DNA of 64,000 nucleotides from Nocardioides marmoriginsengisoli (GTDB lineage Bacteria > Actinomycetota > Actinomycetes > Propionibacteriales > Nocardioidaceae). The DNA is taken from NCBI RefSeq assembly GCF_003725695.1, contig NZ_RJSE01000003.1:124001-188000 (forward strand), written 5' to 3'. The translations under genes and the position numbers were made by a program. Positions 1 through 9,025 of the stretch are shown here, one piece after another. How positions within the stretch are numbered: position 1 is the first letter of the stretch; each line of letters opens with the position of its first letter. The notes beneath the pieces are model-generated. The model searched no databases. It saw only the letters and a list, made by a program, of their open reading frames with translations, and was not told the DNA's origin.

Positions 1-252
1 GAGCAGCGCCATCGGCGCGATCACCCAGACCGGCGAACGGCGCAGCACCAGGGCGGCGCGATCGGGAGCCGGGGTGAGCACCCGTCCCAACCCGAGCTCC
101 GCAAGCCGCTGCGGCACCTCCGCCGACGGCACGGTCAACCACACCTGCTCCCCCACGGTCACCCACCGGGTGCCCCGCATCCGCTTGACCAGCAGGAGCA
201 GCAAGGCACAGACCAACCCCAGGAAGACCAGCCCACCGAGGGTCGCGGCCAC
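1..252 (-). CDS. Membrane protein of unknown function, truncated by window edge
   Basis: Reading leftward from a GTG at 252, 84 codons stay open to the window edge, so the C-terminus is missing. A strong ribosome binding site (GAGGAGAA) lies about 4 nt before the GTG. The protein begins with a hydrophobic helix of roughly 20 residues (residues 5-24), followed by a basic stretch KRMRG and a soluble segment, then a second hydrophobic stretch near the edge. This suggests a small membrane protein with a cytoplasmic or PH-like middle region. It is transcribed divergently from the DsbA-like gene. I do not recognise the family. Confidence 0.6.
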   Translation of the reverse strand, partial: MAATLGGLVFLGLVCALLLLLVKRMRGTRWVTVGEQVWLTVPSAEVPQRLAELGLGRVLTPAPDRAALVLRRSPVWVIAPMALL

Positions 253-370
253 GTCGTTCTCCTCACGCCTCTACGACAACCCTGACCTCATCGGCGGGTC
301 GGTCACGGACCTGAGCGGATGCCGGCGAAGTGACCGAACGGCGGCGTCGGACCGGCCTTTGGTCCCTCAC

Positions 371-389
371 CTACTATCTGGCGTAGTAG
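371..389. promoter_or_regulatory. Dyad operator candidate (CTACTA-N7-TAGTAG) before the DsbA/VKOR operon
   Basis: The arms CTACTA (371-376) and TAGTAG (384-389) are exact inverted repeats 7 bp apart. The left arm overlaps TACTAT (372-377), a TANNNT-type -10 hexamer for the gene at 424. A repressor bound here would therefore block that promoter. Because a BlaI-family repressor is encoded 2 kb away, it is the natural candidate (inference only; half-sites of this general TAC/GTA type are used by that family). Confidence 0.45.
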
Positions 390-423
390 ATCTGTCCTCC
401 CTCGCAACCCAGGAGTTCTGTTC

Positions 424-1083
424 ATGACCACCCAGACCAAGGTGGCGATCGCCATCAGCGCCGCTCTCGCCCTCGTGCTCGGTGTCCTGCTCTTCCTCGC
501 GGTCCGCGACGGCTCCGACGGACCCACCAAGAGCGTCGCGGGAGGCACTGACACGGCGCTGATCCGCCCGGACAGCCACGTCCTCGGCGAGCGCGGCAGC
601 ACCGGCGTCGAGTTCGTGGAGTTCCTCGACTTCGAGTGCGAGGCGTGCCGGGCGATGTTCCCGGTCGTGGAGCAGATGCGGGAGCAGTACGCCGGCAAGG
701 TCACGTTCGTGGTCCGGTACTTCCCGCTGCCGGGACACTTCAACTCCGAGCGTGCGGCTCGTGCGGTCGAGTCCGCCGCACGCCAGGACCAGTTCGAGGC
801 GATGTACAAGAAGATGTACGAGACCCAGACGACCTGGGGCGAGAAGCAGGTGCCCGCGGACGACCTGTTCCGGTCCTTCGCCGAGGAGCTCGGCCTCGAC
901 CTGACGCAGTACGACGCCGACTACGCCGACCCCGAGGTGGCAGCGCGCGTCCAGCGGGACCTCAAGGACGGCGAGTCCCTGGGCGTGCAGGGAACCCCGA
1001 CCCTCTACCTCGACGGTGAGCTGCTCCAGCCGGAGTCGGTCGAGGACATCACCGAAGCGCTCGACGCCGCCGTCTCGAAGTGA
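424..1083 (+). CDS. Membrane-anchored DsbA-like thioredoxin-fold oxidoreductase
   Basis: This 219-residue protein has a single N-terminal transmembrane anchor (residues 6-27) and a thioredoxin-fold domain exported outside the membrane. The redox motif is C72-E-A-C75, and the cis-proline loop GTP is near residues 190-192, both hallmarks of the DsbA/DSBA-like thioredoxin_4 family. It is expected to introduce disulfides into secreted proteins. The start ATG follows AGGAG at a good distance. Its stop overlaps the start of the VKOR gene (GTGA), so the pair is translationally coupled; VKOR-type proteins reoxidise DsbA partners in actinobacteria. A dyad sits on the promoter. Confidence 0.9.
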   Translation: MTTQTKVAIAISAALALVLGVLLFLAVRDGSDGPTKSVAGGTDTALIRPDSHVLGERGSTGVEFVEFLDFECEACRAMFPVVEQMREQYAGKVTFVVRYFPLPGHFNSERAARAVESAARQDQFEAMYKKMYETQTTWGEKQVPADDLFRSFAEELGLDLTQYDADYADPEVAARVQRDLKDGESLGVQGTPTLYLDGELLQPESVEDITEALDAAVSK

Positions 1084-1670
1084 GATCCACTCCGCGGGCG
1101 CTGGCCTGGCTCCTGGTCCTCGGCGGCACCGTCGGGGCCGCCGCCGCGGTCACCTTGATGCTCGAGAAGCTCGCGGTGCTGCGCGACCCCGGGTACGTCC
1201 CCAGCTGCAACCTCAGCCCGGTGATCAACTGCGGCTCCATCATGTCCTCGGACCAGGCGGAGGCGTTCGGGTTCCCGAACCCGCTGATCGGCATCGCAGC
1301 ATTCCCGGTCCTGATCGCCACCGGCGCCGCGCTCCTGGCGGGAGCACGCCTGGCCCGCTGGTACTGGCTGGGTCTCCAGGTCGGAGTCGTTGCCGGTACG
1401 GCGTTCATCGGCTGGCTCGCGTTCCAGAGCCTGTACCGCATCGAGGCCCTGTGCCCCTACTGCCTGGCCGTCTGGGCGGTGGTGGTGCCGATCGCCTGGT
1501 ACGTGACGCTGGAGAACCTGTGGGCCGGCCGGTTCGGGACCCGGGCCGCCTCCTCGAAGATCGCGCGGTGGTTGCGCCAGAGCCACGCCCTGATCCCGAT
1601 GTTCGCCCTGCTGGTGGTCGTCGGCCTCGTCATCGAGCAATTCTGGTCCTACTGGACCACCGTCATCTGA
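1080..1670 (+). CDS. Vitamin K epoxide reductase (VKOR) family protein
   Basis: This 196-residue multi-pass membrane protein carries the four VKOR cysteines: the loop pair C43 and C51 and the active-site pair C125-P-Y-C128, with a quinone-facing helix around them. In actinobacteria VKOR passes electrons from a DsbA-like partner to quinones, replacing DsbB. The partner is encoded immediately upstream with a 4-bp overlap, so the two form one disulfide-generating system. There are five predicted hydrophobic segments. The GTG start is fixed by the overlap. Its 3' end overlaps the convergent M56 peptidase gene by 8 bp. Confidence 0.92.
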   Translation: MRSTPRALAWLLVLGGTVGAAAAVTLMLEKLAVLRDPGYVPSCNLSPVINCGSIMSSDQAEAFGFPNPLIGIAAFPVLIATGAALLAGARLARWYWLGLQVGVVAGTAFIGWLAFQSLYRIEALCPYCLAVWAVVVPIAWYVTLENLWAGRFGTRAASSKIARWLRQSHALIPMFALLVVVGLVIEQFWSYWTTVI

Positions 1671-2526
1671 CGTCGAGCCGCGCCACCGCGGCGGGGCAGC
1701 AATCCCTCCCGGCGGCCCCCACCCCAGGGGTCAGCACCAGCGCGAGCGGAGCAGCCACCAACGCGAGGGCGGCCACTCCTACCGCAACCCCGTGACGCCG
1801 GCGCCGGGGCAGCGCCTCGCGGGTCAGTCGCATCGCCCGCGCATGCCCGACGCTGTCGCTGACCTGCATCAGCGCGGTCGCGAGCGCACGCCGGTCGGCG
1901 GCGAGAGTGGCAGCGTCATCAGCCTGCAGCTCGACGAGCCTGGCGACCTGCTCGTGGGCGGTCCGGAACACCCGGACACCCCCGAAGGCCCGGGCAAGCG
2001 CCGCCGACAACCCCACCGCGATGTCGTGTCGTACCCGCAGGTGCGCGCGTTCGTGCGCGAGAACGACGCGCAGCTCGTGGTCACTGAGAGAGTCCAGGGC
2101 GCCGCGGGTCACGACCACCCGGTGCGGTCGTCCGGGGAGGCAGTACACCAGCGAGACCGGGTGCTCGACGACGACGTACCCGTCGGGGTGCTCGATCCCC
2201 ACCAGCGCCAGGCTCTGCAGCTGTTGCAGACGGCGCCGCCGCGACCGGTGCAGCGTCGTACCGATCGCCCAGCCAATGCGCACCAGCACGGCCACTCCCA
2301 CGGCCAGAGCCAGCACCGGTACGCCGTAGTGCCGGGACAGGTCGTGCGCACCGACCGTCAGCGCGAAGAGCACGACGGCACTGGTGATCGCGAAGGTCAG
2401 CGCCTGCCAGGCGCAGATGCCCCATCCCGGAGCGTCCTCGACCCAGCGGGCGGAGAGCAGCAGCCGCGGCCCGCCGACCGCCGCGGCCACGACGAAAACG
2501 CCGAGAAGCAACGTCCCGGCCATCAC
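1663..2526 (-). CDS. M56-family membrane metallopeptidase (BlaR1-like, no sensor domain)
   Basis: This 287-residue protein has several N-terminal transmembrane segments, a zinc-protease motif H158-E-R-A-H162 and two hydrophobic segments near the C-terminus. It matches the M56/BlaR1 peptidase core, but at 287 residues it lacks the extracellular penicillin-binding sensor domain of true BlaR1. Such short M56 proteins usually sit next to a BlaI-type repressor and are thought to cleave it. That arrangement is present here: the start ATG overlaps the stop of the BlaI gene (ATGA). The inducing signal cannot be read from sequence. Confidence 0.85.
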   Translation of the reverse strand: MMAGTLLLGVFVVAAAVGGPRLLLSARWVEDAPGWGICAWQALTFAITSAVVLFALTVGAHDLSRHYGVPVLALAVGVAVLVRIGWAIGTTLHRSRRRRLQQLQSLALVGIEHPDGYVVVEHPVSLVYCLPGRPHRVVVTRGALDSLSDHELRVVLAHERAHLRVRHDIAVGLSAALARAFGGVRVFRTAHEQVARLVELQADDAATLAADRRALATALMQVSDSVGHARAMRLTREALPRRRRHGVAVGVAALALVAAPLALVLTPGVGAAGRDCCPAAVARLDVR

Positions 2527-2882
2527 CCTCCCCCGGCCTCGTCGAGTGCCGAGCGAAGGGCCGCGAGCTCGTCGGGCGACAGCTGACCCACGAAGTGCAT
2601 CAAGGTCCCGCTGGGGTTGGAGCTGTCCGCCAGGACCTGTTCCAGCAGGCTCGCCGTGTGGGCCTCGCGGGTCGTGGTCGCCGAGTAGAGGTACGCACGT
2701 CCGACCTTCTCCCGCCGGACCAGGTTCTTGCGGTGCAGGTGGTCCATCACGGTCATCACGGTGGTGTACGCGATGTCCCGCTCGCGTTGCAGGTCCTCCA
2801 GGACGTCCCGTACGGCGAGTGGGCGGCCCGACTCCCAGAGGCGCTGCATCACGCGCGCCTCGAGCTGTCCGAGCTGCTTCAC
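2523..2882 (-). CDS. BlaI/MecI/CopY-family transcriptional repressor
   Basis: This 119-residue winged-helix protein starts with a typical BlaI N-terminus (LGxLExxVMxxLW) followed by the helix-turn-helix region and the conserved AYTTVMTVMDHLHRK stretch, then a C-terminal dimerisation helix. BlaI repressors bind dyad DNA and are inactivated by proteolysis by the M56 partner encoded just downstream with a 4-bp overlap. Only 11 bp separate it from the stop of parE on the same strand, so it may be read from the parE transcript. A GTG start is used. The dyad at 371-389 is a possible target. Confidence 0.9.
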   Translation of the reverse strand: MKQLGQLEARVMQRLWESGRPLAVRDVLEDLQRERDIAYTTVMTVMDHLHRKNLVRREKVGRAYLYSATTTREAHTASLLEQVLADSSNPSGTLMHFVGQLSPDELAALRSALDEAGGG

Positions 2883-2893
2883 CTGCTGCCCCC

Positions 2894-4960
<2,067 letters not shown>

Positions 4961-5218
4961 CTCGCGGACCAACCTACAAGATCACGAACTGACAAATTCG
5001 GCGCAACACCGAGGCCAGGTTGCCGATGATTCTTGGTGGGGTGAGTCACACTCATTTCACCGCTCGTCTCAGCGGCTGACAAAGGGGCCGAGCGGGAAGC
5101 AATTGCCATGGTTTGATGTTGTGCCCAGTGACACCTGAAGAACCCGGAACGCTGCACCCGGAACCAAATGACCGGTCTTCGAGTTGAACAGGCACCGGCA
5201 GAAGAGAGAGAGGCCAAC

Positions 5219-5452
5219 GTGACTACTGCGACAGCCCCGAGTGAGACCCCGTTGACGGCGGTCGACCGTTGTGACCGTTGCGGCGCCCAGGCGTACCTGC
5301 GCGTATCGCTCCAGGCCGGCGGCGAGCTTCTTTTCTGCGCCCACCACGCTCGTGAGCACGGCGACAAGCTGCGTGAGATCGCGGCCCACGTCCACGACGA
5401 GACCGGCAAGCTCGCCGACAACCCGGCCACCGCCGCGGATTCCGAGAGCTGA
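5219..5452 (+). CDS. DUF7455 zinc-ribbon-like small protein
   Basis: This 77-residue soluble protein has a compact core starting PLTAVDRCDRCGAQAYLRV and ending LLFCAHHAREH, giving a CxxC and a CAHH pair that look like a zinc site. This is the DUF7455 family, common in actinobacteria and of unknown function. The GTG at 5219 is preferred over the upstream ATG at 5168 because it follows GAGAGAGG and begins with the usual MTTATAP-like lead. It is divergent from parE and ends just before a strong terminator, so it is monocistronic. Confidence 0.85.
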   Translation: MTTATAPSETPLTAVDRCDRCGAQAYLRVSLQAGGELLFCAHHAREHGDKLREIAAHVHDETGKLADNPATAADSES

Positions 5453-5467
5453 GACGAAGCGTCTGAC

Positions 5468-5500
5468 GCCCCCGGCCCGGTTGGGTCGGGGGCTTCGTTT
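5468..5500 (+). terminator. Intrinsic terminator after the DUF7455 gene
   Basis: An 11-bp stem (5468-5478 with 5483-5493, one G-U pair, GGTT loop) is followed by TTCGTTT. It lies 15 nt after the stop codon. Confidence 0.8.
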
Positions 5501-5529
5501 ACCCCCGCCGCCCCTGAGAGGCTCAGCAG

Positions 5530-6006
5530 ATGACCGCCCTCGAGTTCCTGCTCGCCCTGGTGATCGCCGTCGGACTGGTCGGCATCCTGGTGCCGCTGCT
5601 GCCCGGCAGCCTGCTCGTGATCGGCGCTGTCCTGGTGTGGGCGGTCCAGCTCGACGAGCCGACCGGCTGGGTCGTCCTGGCCGCGGCCGGCGCGCTGGTC
5701 TCCACCGGCACCGTCGTGAAGTACCTGATCCCGGGTCGGCAGCTGCAGCGCAGCGGGGTGCCGAACCGAACTCTCCTCGCCGGCGGCGTCCTCGGCATCG
5801 TCGGCTTCTTCGTCATCCCGATCGTCGGGCTCCCGCTCGGCTTCGTGCTGGGCATCTACCTGGCCGAGTGGAAGCGGGTCTCCGCCGCCGACGCCTGGCC
5901 GGCCACCGTCGCGGCCGTCAAGGCGGTCGGGCTGGGCATGCTGATCGAGCTGACCTTCAGCGTGCTCGCCGCGGTCGCGTGGGGCATCGGCGTCCTGGCG
6001 ACCTGA
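5530..6006 (+). CDS. DUF456 family membrane protein
   Basis: This 158-residue, very hydrophobic protein has four to five transmembrane helices. The segment GIVGFFVIPIVGLPLGFVLG followed by IYLAEW is the recognisable DUF456 signature. The family is widespread in actinobacteria and its biochemical role is unknown; Gly-rich helix-helix packing motifs hint at a membrane channel or scaffold (weak inference). It stands alone between two terminators. Confidence 0.85.
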   Translation: MTALEFLLALVIAVGLVGILVPLLPGSLLVIGAVLVWAVQLDEPTGWVVLAAAGALVSTGTVVKYLIPGRQLQRSGVPNRTLLAGGVLGIVGFFVIPIVGLPLGFVLGIYLAEWKRVSAADAWPATVAAVKAVGLGMLIELTFSVLAAVAWGIGVLAT

Positions 6007-6021
6007 TCTGCGCGCCCGATC

Positions 6022-6051
6022 CGTCCGGGGGCCGACGAGGACCCCCGGACG
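6022..6051. terminator. Bidirectional terminator hairpin between convergent genes
   Basis: A perfect 10-bp stem, CGTCCGGGGG (6022-6031) with CCCCCGGACG (6042-6051), sits in the 52 bp between the convergent DUF456 gene and the Ig-repeat gene. No long T-run follows on either side, as is common in high-GC actinobacteria. Confidence 0.7.
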
Positions 6052-6058
6052 TGCTCGG

Positions 6059-7996
6059 TCACGGACTGGAGATCGTGCCCCCGTTCTCGATCGTCAGCGC
6101 CGAGGTCTCGTGACAGCTCGGGGCGATGTCCTCCTGGGCCGGATTGGTGCTGTCGTAGCCGACCAGCCAGGAGAAGTCGCCGCTGACCGAGACGGCATCG
6201 TCGTTGTCGGTTCCGACGGTCTGCGCCGAGTTCCCGGCGACCGCCTCGGTCGTCGAGTACAGCGGGGTCCCGGTGCAGTCGGTCGACGGGTAGAGGACGA
6301 ACGAGACCGTCCCCGCCAAGGCACCGCCGGCCGGGGCCGAGATGGTCGCCGAGTCGTTCGGCACCCAGGTCTGCTCGGTGGTCATCGACGAGTTCACGGT
6401 CGACACCGTCACGTCCTCCGCCGTGTCGGAGCAGTCGGCGTTGTGGGTCAGTCCGGTCGTGTTCGGCGACGACCCGCTGTAGGTGGCCACCCAGTGGTAG
6501 TCACCCGGTGCCGACGGCTCGAACTGCGGCGCCGGGGTGTTGTAGCCGCCGTTGCCGGAGACGGGCACCGCTGCCGAGGTGTGCACCAGGCTGCCGCAAC
6601 CGACGCTGCTCGGCCCGTACAGCTTGAAGGTGATCGTCCCGCCGGCAGCGGCACCGGCGGTTCCGGTCAGGTTGATCACCGGGTTCGCGGGCTGGGTCGC
6701 CGTGCCGCCGAGTGCGGCGCTGTCGGTGAGCGTGCCGCCGACGAGCTGATCCGCACCGGCCGACGTCGACAGCGTCGCCGTCACCGGGTTCACCGTGAAG
6801 CACTCGAGGCTGCTGTTCTCGCTCGACCCCGGAATGCCTGCGGCGCTGTCGCCGCTGAAGACGGCTCGCCAGCAATACCGGCCGACCGACGTCACGTACG
6901 CGACCGGCGAGGTCACCGTGGCCGGATACGAACCGCCGGACAGGGAGGTCGAACCGACGGTGGTGCCCCCGGTGCACAGGTCCGGGGCGTCGACCTTGCA
7001 GAGGGAGAACTCCACCGATCCGGCCGGCGTACCGCTGCCGCCGTTGAGCGAGACCACCGCCTCGTCCTTGACGCCGACCACGCCGGTACCGATGGAGAGT
7101 CCCCCCAGCGGGATGCCGGCACCGCCGGCCTGCTTCGGCGTCGTCACCGTGGTGGAGGTGCAGTTCGTGATCGGCGGCGCCTGCTTCAAGATGGTGTCCT
7201 TGTAGTCGGCGGTGTCGGAGTTGCCGGTCACCGTGCTCGGGATCGTGTTCGCGAACGACTTGCACGCCGTACTGCCTCCGAAGATGGTGGCCGTCAGGTC
7301 GACGGCGGCCTCACCGCGGAACTTGTCGGCGCTGAAGGCGGCCTGCGAGACCGCGGCGCTGAGCGCGGCCGGAGGGCCGAGCGTCAGGTTGGGCGCGACC
7401 CCGGACCACTCGCGCAGGTAGAGCGTCGTACTGCTTCCGGACTGGTCCCAGAGGATCATGAAGTCGCCGGCTTCCCGGTTCTTCCACGGGTTGCAGCTCG
7501 CGGTGAGCTGGGCATCGGTCGCGTTCGCGTAGTCGCACGCCGCGGGTGCCGCCTTCTTCATGAATTCGTAGGCGATGAAGCCGCTACCGCTGTTCGAGTC
7601 GCGCTCCCACCCGAAGTACAACCAGTCGTGGTTGGTCCCGGAGTCGCGGGCCGTGGCCAGCCACGCGCGACGCAGGTCGACCTGGGCGTTCGGGTTGGTG
7701 GCATCCAGCATCGGCACCGCGGCCTTGTGGATGACGCTGATCTTGGTGCTGCTGGCGTTCTTCGGTCCCAGCTCCTTGACGTTGCCGAACTGGTCACCCA
7801 GCTCGGCGGGCGCCGGCGACACGTCCGGCACGGTGGCATCGATGGTGAAAGGTCCGTCCGCGGCCGCTGCCGGCGAGAGCGGCACGAGCGCCCCGGCCAT
7901 CGCCAGGAGGACGGCTGCTGTCACGCCTGCCAGGCGGCGCGTTCGAGTGGTCGAGGGACGCGCGGAGGCACGTCGCCCGAGGAAGGTGGTGTTCAT
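6059..7996 (-). CDS. Secreted protein with Ig-like repeats
   Basis: This 645-residue protein starts with a long signal peptide (basic residues 8-22, hydrophobic core about 23-40, cleavage near AAAADG). A unique N-terminal region of about 220 residues follows (aromatic, with WLYFGWERD). Then come three Ig-like repeats from about residue 290, each with the pattern GT-V/I-SF-x-LY, a paired cysteine, and GxYxWxAxYSGD. This is the actinobacterial Ig-like domain repeat type of surface protein. No LPxTG or C-terminal anchor is present, so it is probably released or held non-covalently. Ligand unknown. It is monocistronic. Confidence 0.75.
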   Translation of the reverse strand: MNTTFLGRRASARPSTTRTRRLAGVTAAVLLAMAGALVPLSPAAAADGPFTIDATVPDVSPAPAELGDQFGNVKELGPKNASSTKISVIHKAAVPMLDATNPNAQVDLRRAWLATARDSGTNHDWLYFGWERDSNSGSGFIAYEFMKKAAPAACDYANATDAQLTASCNPWKNREAGDFMILWDQSGSSTTLYLREWSGVAPNLTLGPPAALSAAVSQAAFSADKFRGEAAVDLTATIFGGSTACKSFANTIPSTVTGNSDTADYKDTILKQAPPITNCTSTTVTTPKQAGGAGIPLGGLSIGTGVVGVKDEAVVSLNGGSGTPAGSVEFSLCKVDAPDLCTGGTTVGSTSLSGGSYPATVTSPVAYVTSVGRYCWRAVFSGDSAAGIPGSSENSSLECFTVNPVTATLSTSAGADQLVGGTLTDSAALGGTATQPANPVINLTGTAGAAAGGTITFKLYGPSSVGCGSLVHTSAAVPVSGNGGYNTPAPQFEPSAPGDYHWVATYSGSSPNTTGLTHNADCSDTAEDVTVSTVNSSMTTEQTWVPNDSATISAPAGGALAGTVSFVLYPSTDCTGTPLYSTTEAVAGNSAQTVGTDNDDAVSVSGDFSWLVGYDSTNPAQEDIAPSCHETSALTIENGGTISSP

Positions 7997-8202
7997 CTGG
8001 GGGTCCCCGTTTCAGAATCCGCGTACGCAGTCTGCGCACGCCGAACGCCGCTGGATCCCAAGAACGTCCACCCGAGGGCGGTGCTCCTCAGGTCATCAAA
8101 CACCCATCGGAACGACGTCTGAATAGTCGGTTCCGTATCTGTTCGGACTGGCTAGACCTGGCCGGGCGCGCAGTGACAGCGGCGACCCTCCGCGCGCTGA
8201 TG

Positions 8203-8231
8203 CCGACACAAATTGAAACGTGTTCTAGGCT
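8203..8231 (+). promoter_or_regulatory. Leaderless promoter of the crotonase gene
   Basis: CCGACA (8203-8208), a 17-bp spacer and TAGGCT (8226-8231) form a -35/-10 pair. Exactly 6 nt separate the -10 from the ATG at 8238, so the message would begin at the A of the start codon. No ribosome binding site is present, in agreement. Confidence 0.6.
8214..8227. promoter_or_regulatory. KstR-type operator overlapping the -10
   Basis: The 14-mer TGAAACGTGTTCTA fits the TnnAACnnGTTnnA pattern described for KstR, the TetR-type repressor of steroid catabolism genes in mycobacteria and rhodococci. It overlaps the first two bases of the -10 TAGGCT, a position suited to repression. No kstR gene lies in the window. 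Confidence 0.6.
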
Positions 8232-8237
8232 CGGTCC

Positions 8238-9023
8238 ATGAGCCTGCTGATCCACGACGAGAACCGGGTGCGCACCCTCACCCTGAACCGCCCGGACGCG
8301 CTGAACGCCTTCAACGAGGCCCTGTACGACGCCACCGCGCAAGCCCTCCTCGACGCCGCCGCCGACCCGACCGTCGCGGTCGTCCTGCTGACCGGAAACG
8401 GCCGCGGCTTCAGCGCCGGCACCGACCTGCTGGAGATGCACCAGCTCGCCACCGACCCCGACTTCCAGCGCGGCGAGCACGGCTTCCTCGGCCTGCTGGA
8501 CGCCCTGGTCGCGTTCCCGAAGCCGCTGATCTGCGCGGTCAACGGGCTCGGCCTGGGGATCGGCGCCACCATCCTCGGCTTCGCCGACCTGGCGTTCATG
8601 TCGACGGCCGCCAAGCTCAAGTGCCCCTTCACCAGCCTGGGGGTCGCGCCCGAGGCCGCCTCCAGCCTGCTCTTCCCGCAGCTGGTCGGCCGCCAGAACG
8701 CGGCTTGGATGCTGCTCTCCGCCGAATGGATCAGCGCCGCCGAGGCGCACGAGATGGGTCTGGTCTGGAAGGTCTGCGAGCCCGACGACCTGCTCCCCGA
8801 GGCCCGCCGGCACGCCGAGATCCTCGCCGCCCGGCCGATCTCCAGCCTGATCGCGGTGAAGCGCACGATGGTCGAGCCGCACCGCGCCGCCATCGCGGAG
8901 GCCCGGGAGCGCGAGAACGCCTGCTTCGCCGAGCTGATGGGCGGTCCGGCCAACATCGAGGCGCTGACCGCCTTCGCCGAGGGCCGGGCCCCGGACTTCA
9001 CCAACCTTCCCGAGGGGTGGTGA
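8238..9023 (+). CDS. Crotonase-family enoyl-CoA hydratase/isomerase
   Basis: This 261-residue crotonase-fold protein has the oxyanion-hole segments NGRGFSAGTDL and NGLGLGIGATILGFADL. The segment PFTSLGVAPEAASS carries its likely catalytic glutamate in PEAASS, as in the PEGCSS motif of delta3,delta2-enoyl-CoA isomerases (ECI2 type), rather than the two-glutamate pattern of classical hydratases. It acts on an enoyl-CoA in beta-oxidation, probably of a steroid or similar side chain given the KstR-like box and the FadD19-like ligase 2 bp downstream. EchA19 and FadD19 are neighbours in the M. tuberculosis cholesterol region, so this is a plausible counterpart. Confidence 0.85.
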   Translation: MSLLIHDENRVRTLTLNRPDALNAFNEALYDATAQALLDAAADPTVAVVLLTGNGRGFSAGTDLLEMHQLATDPDFQRGEHGFLGLLDALVAFPKPLICAVNGLGLGIGATILGFADLAFMSTAAKLKCPFTSLGVAPEAASSLLFPQLVGRQNAAWMLLSAEWISAAEAHEMGLVWKVCEPDDLLPEARRHAEILAARPISSLIAVKRTMVEPHRAAIAEARERENACFAELMGGPANIEALTAFAEGRAPDFTNLPEGW

Positions 9024-9025
9024 GC

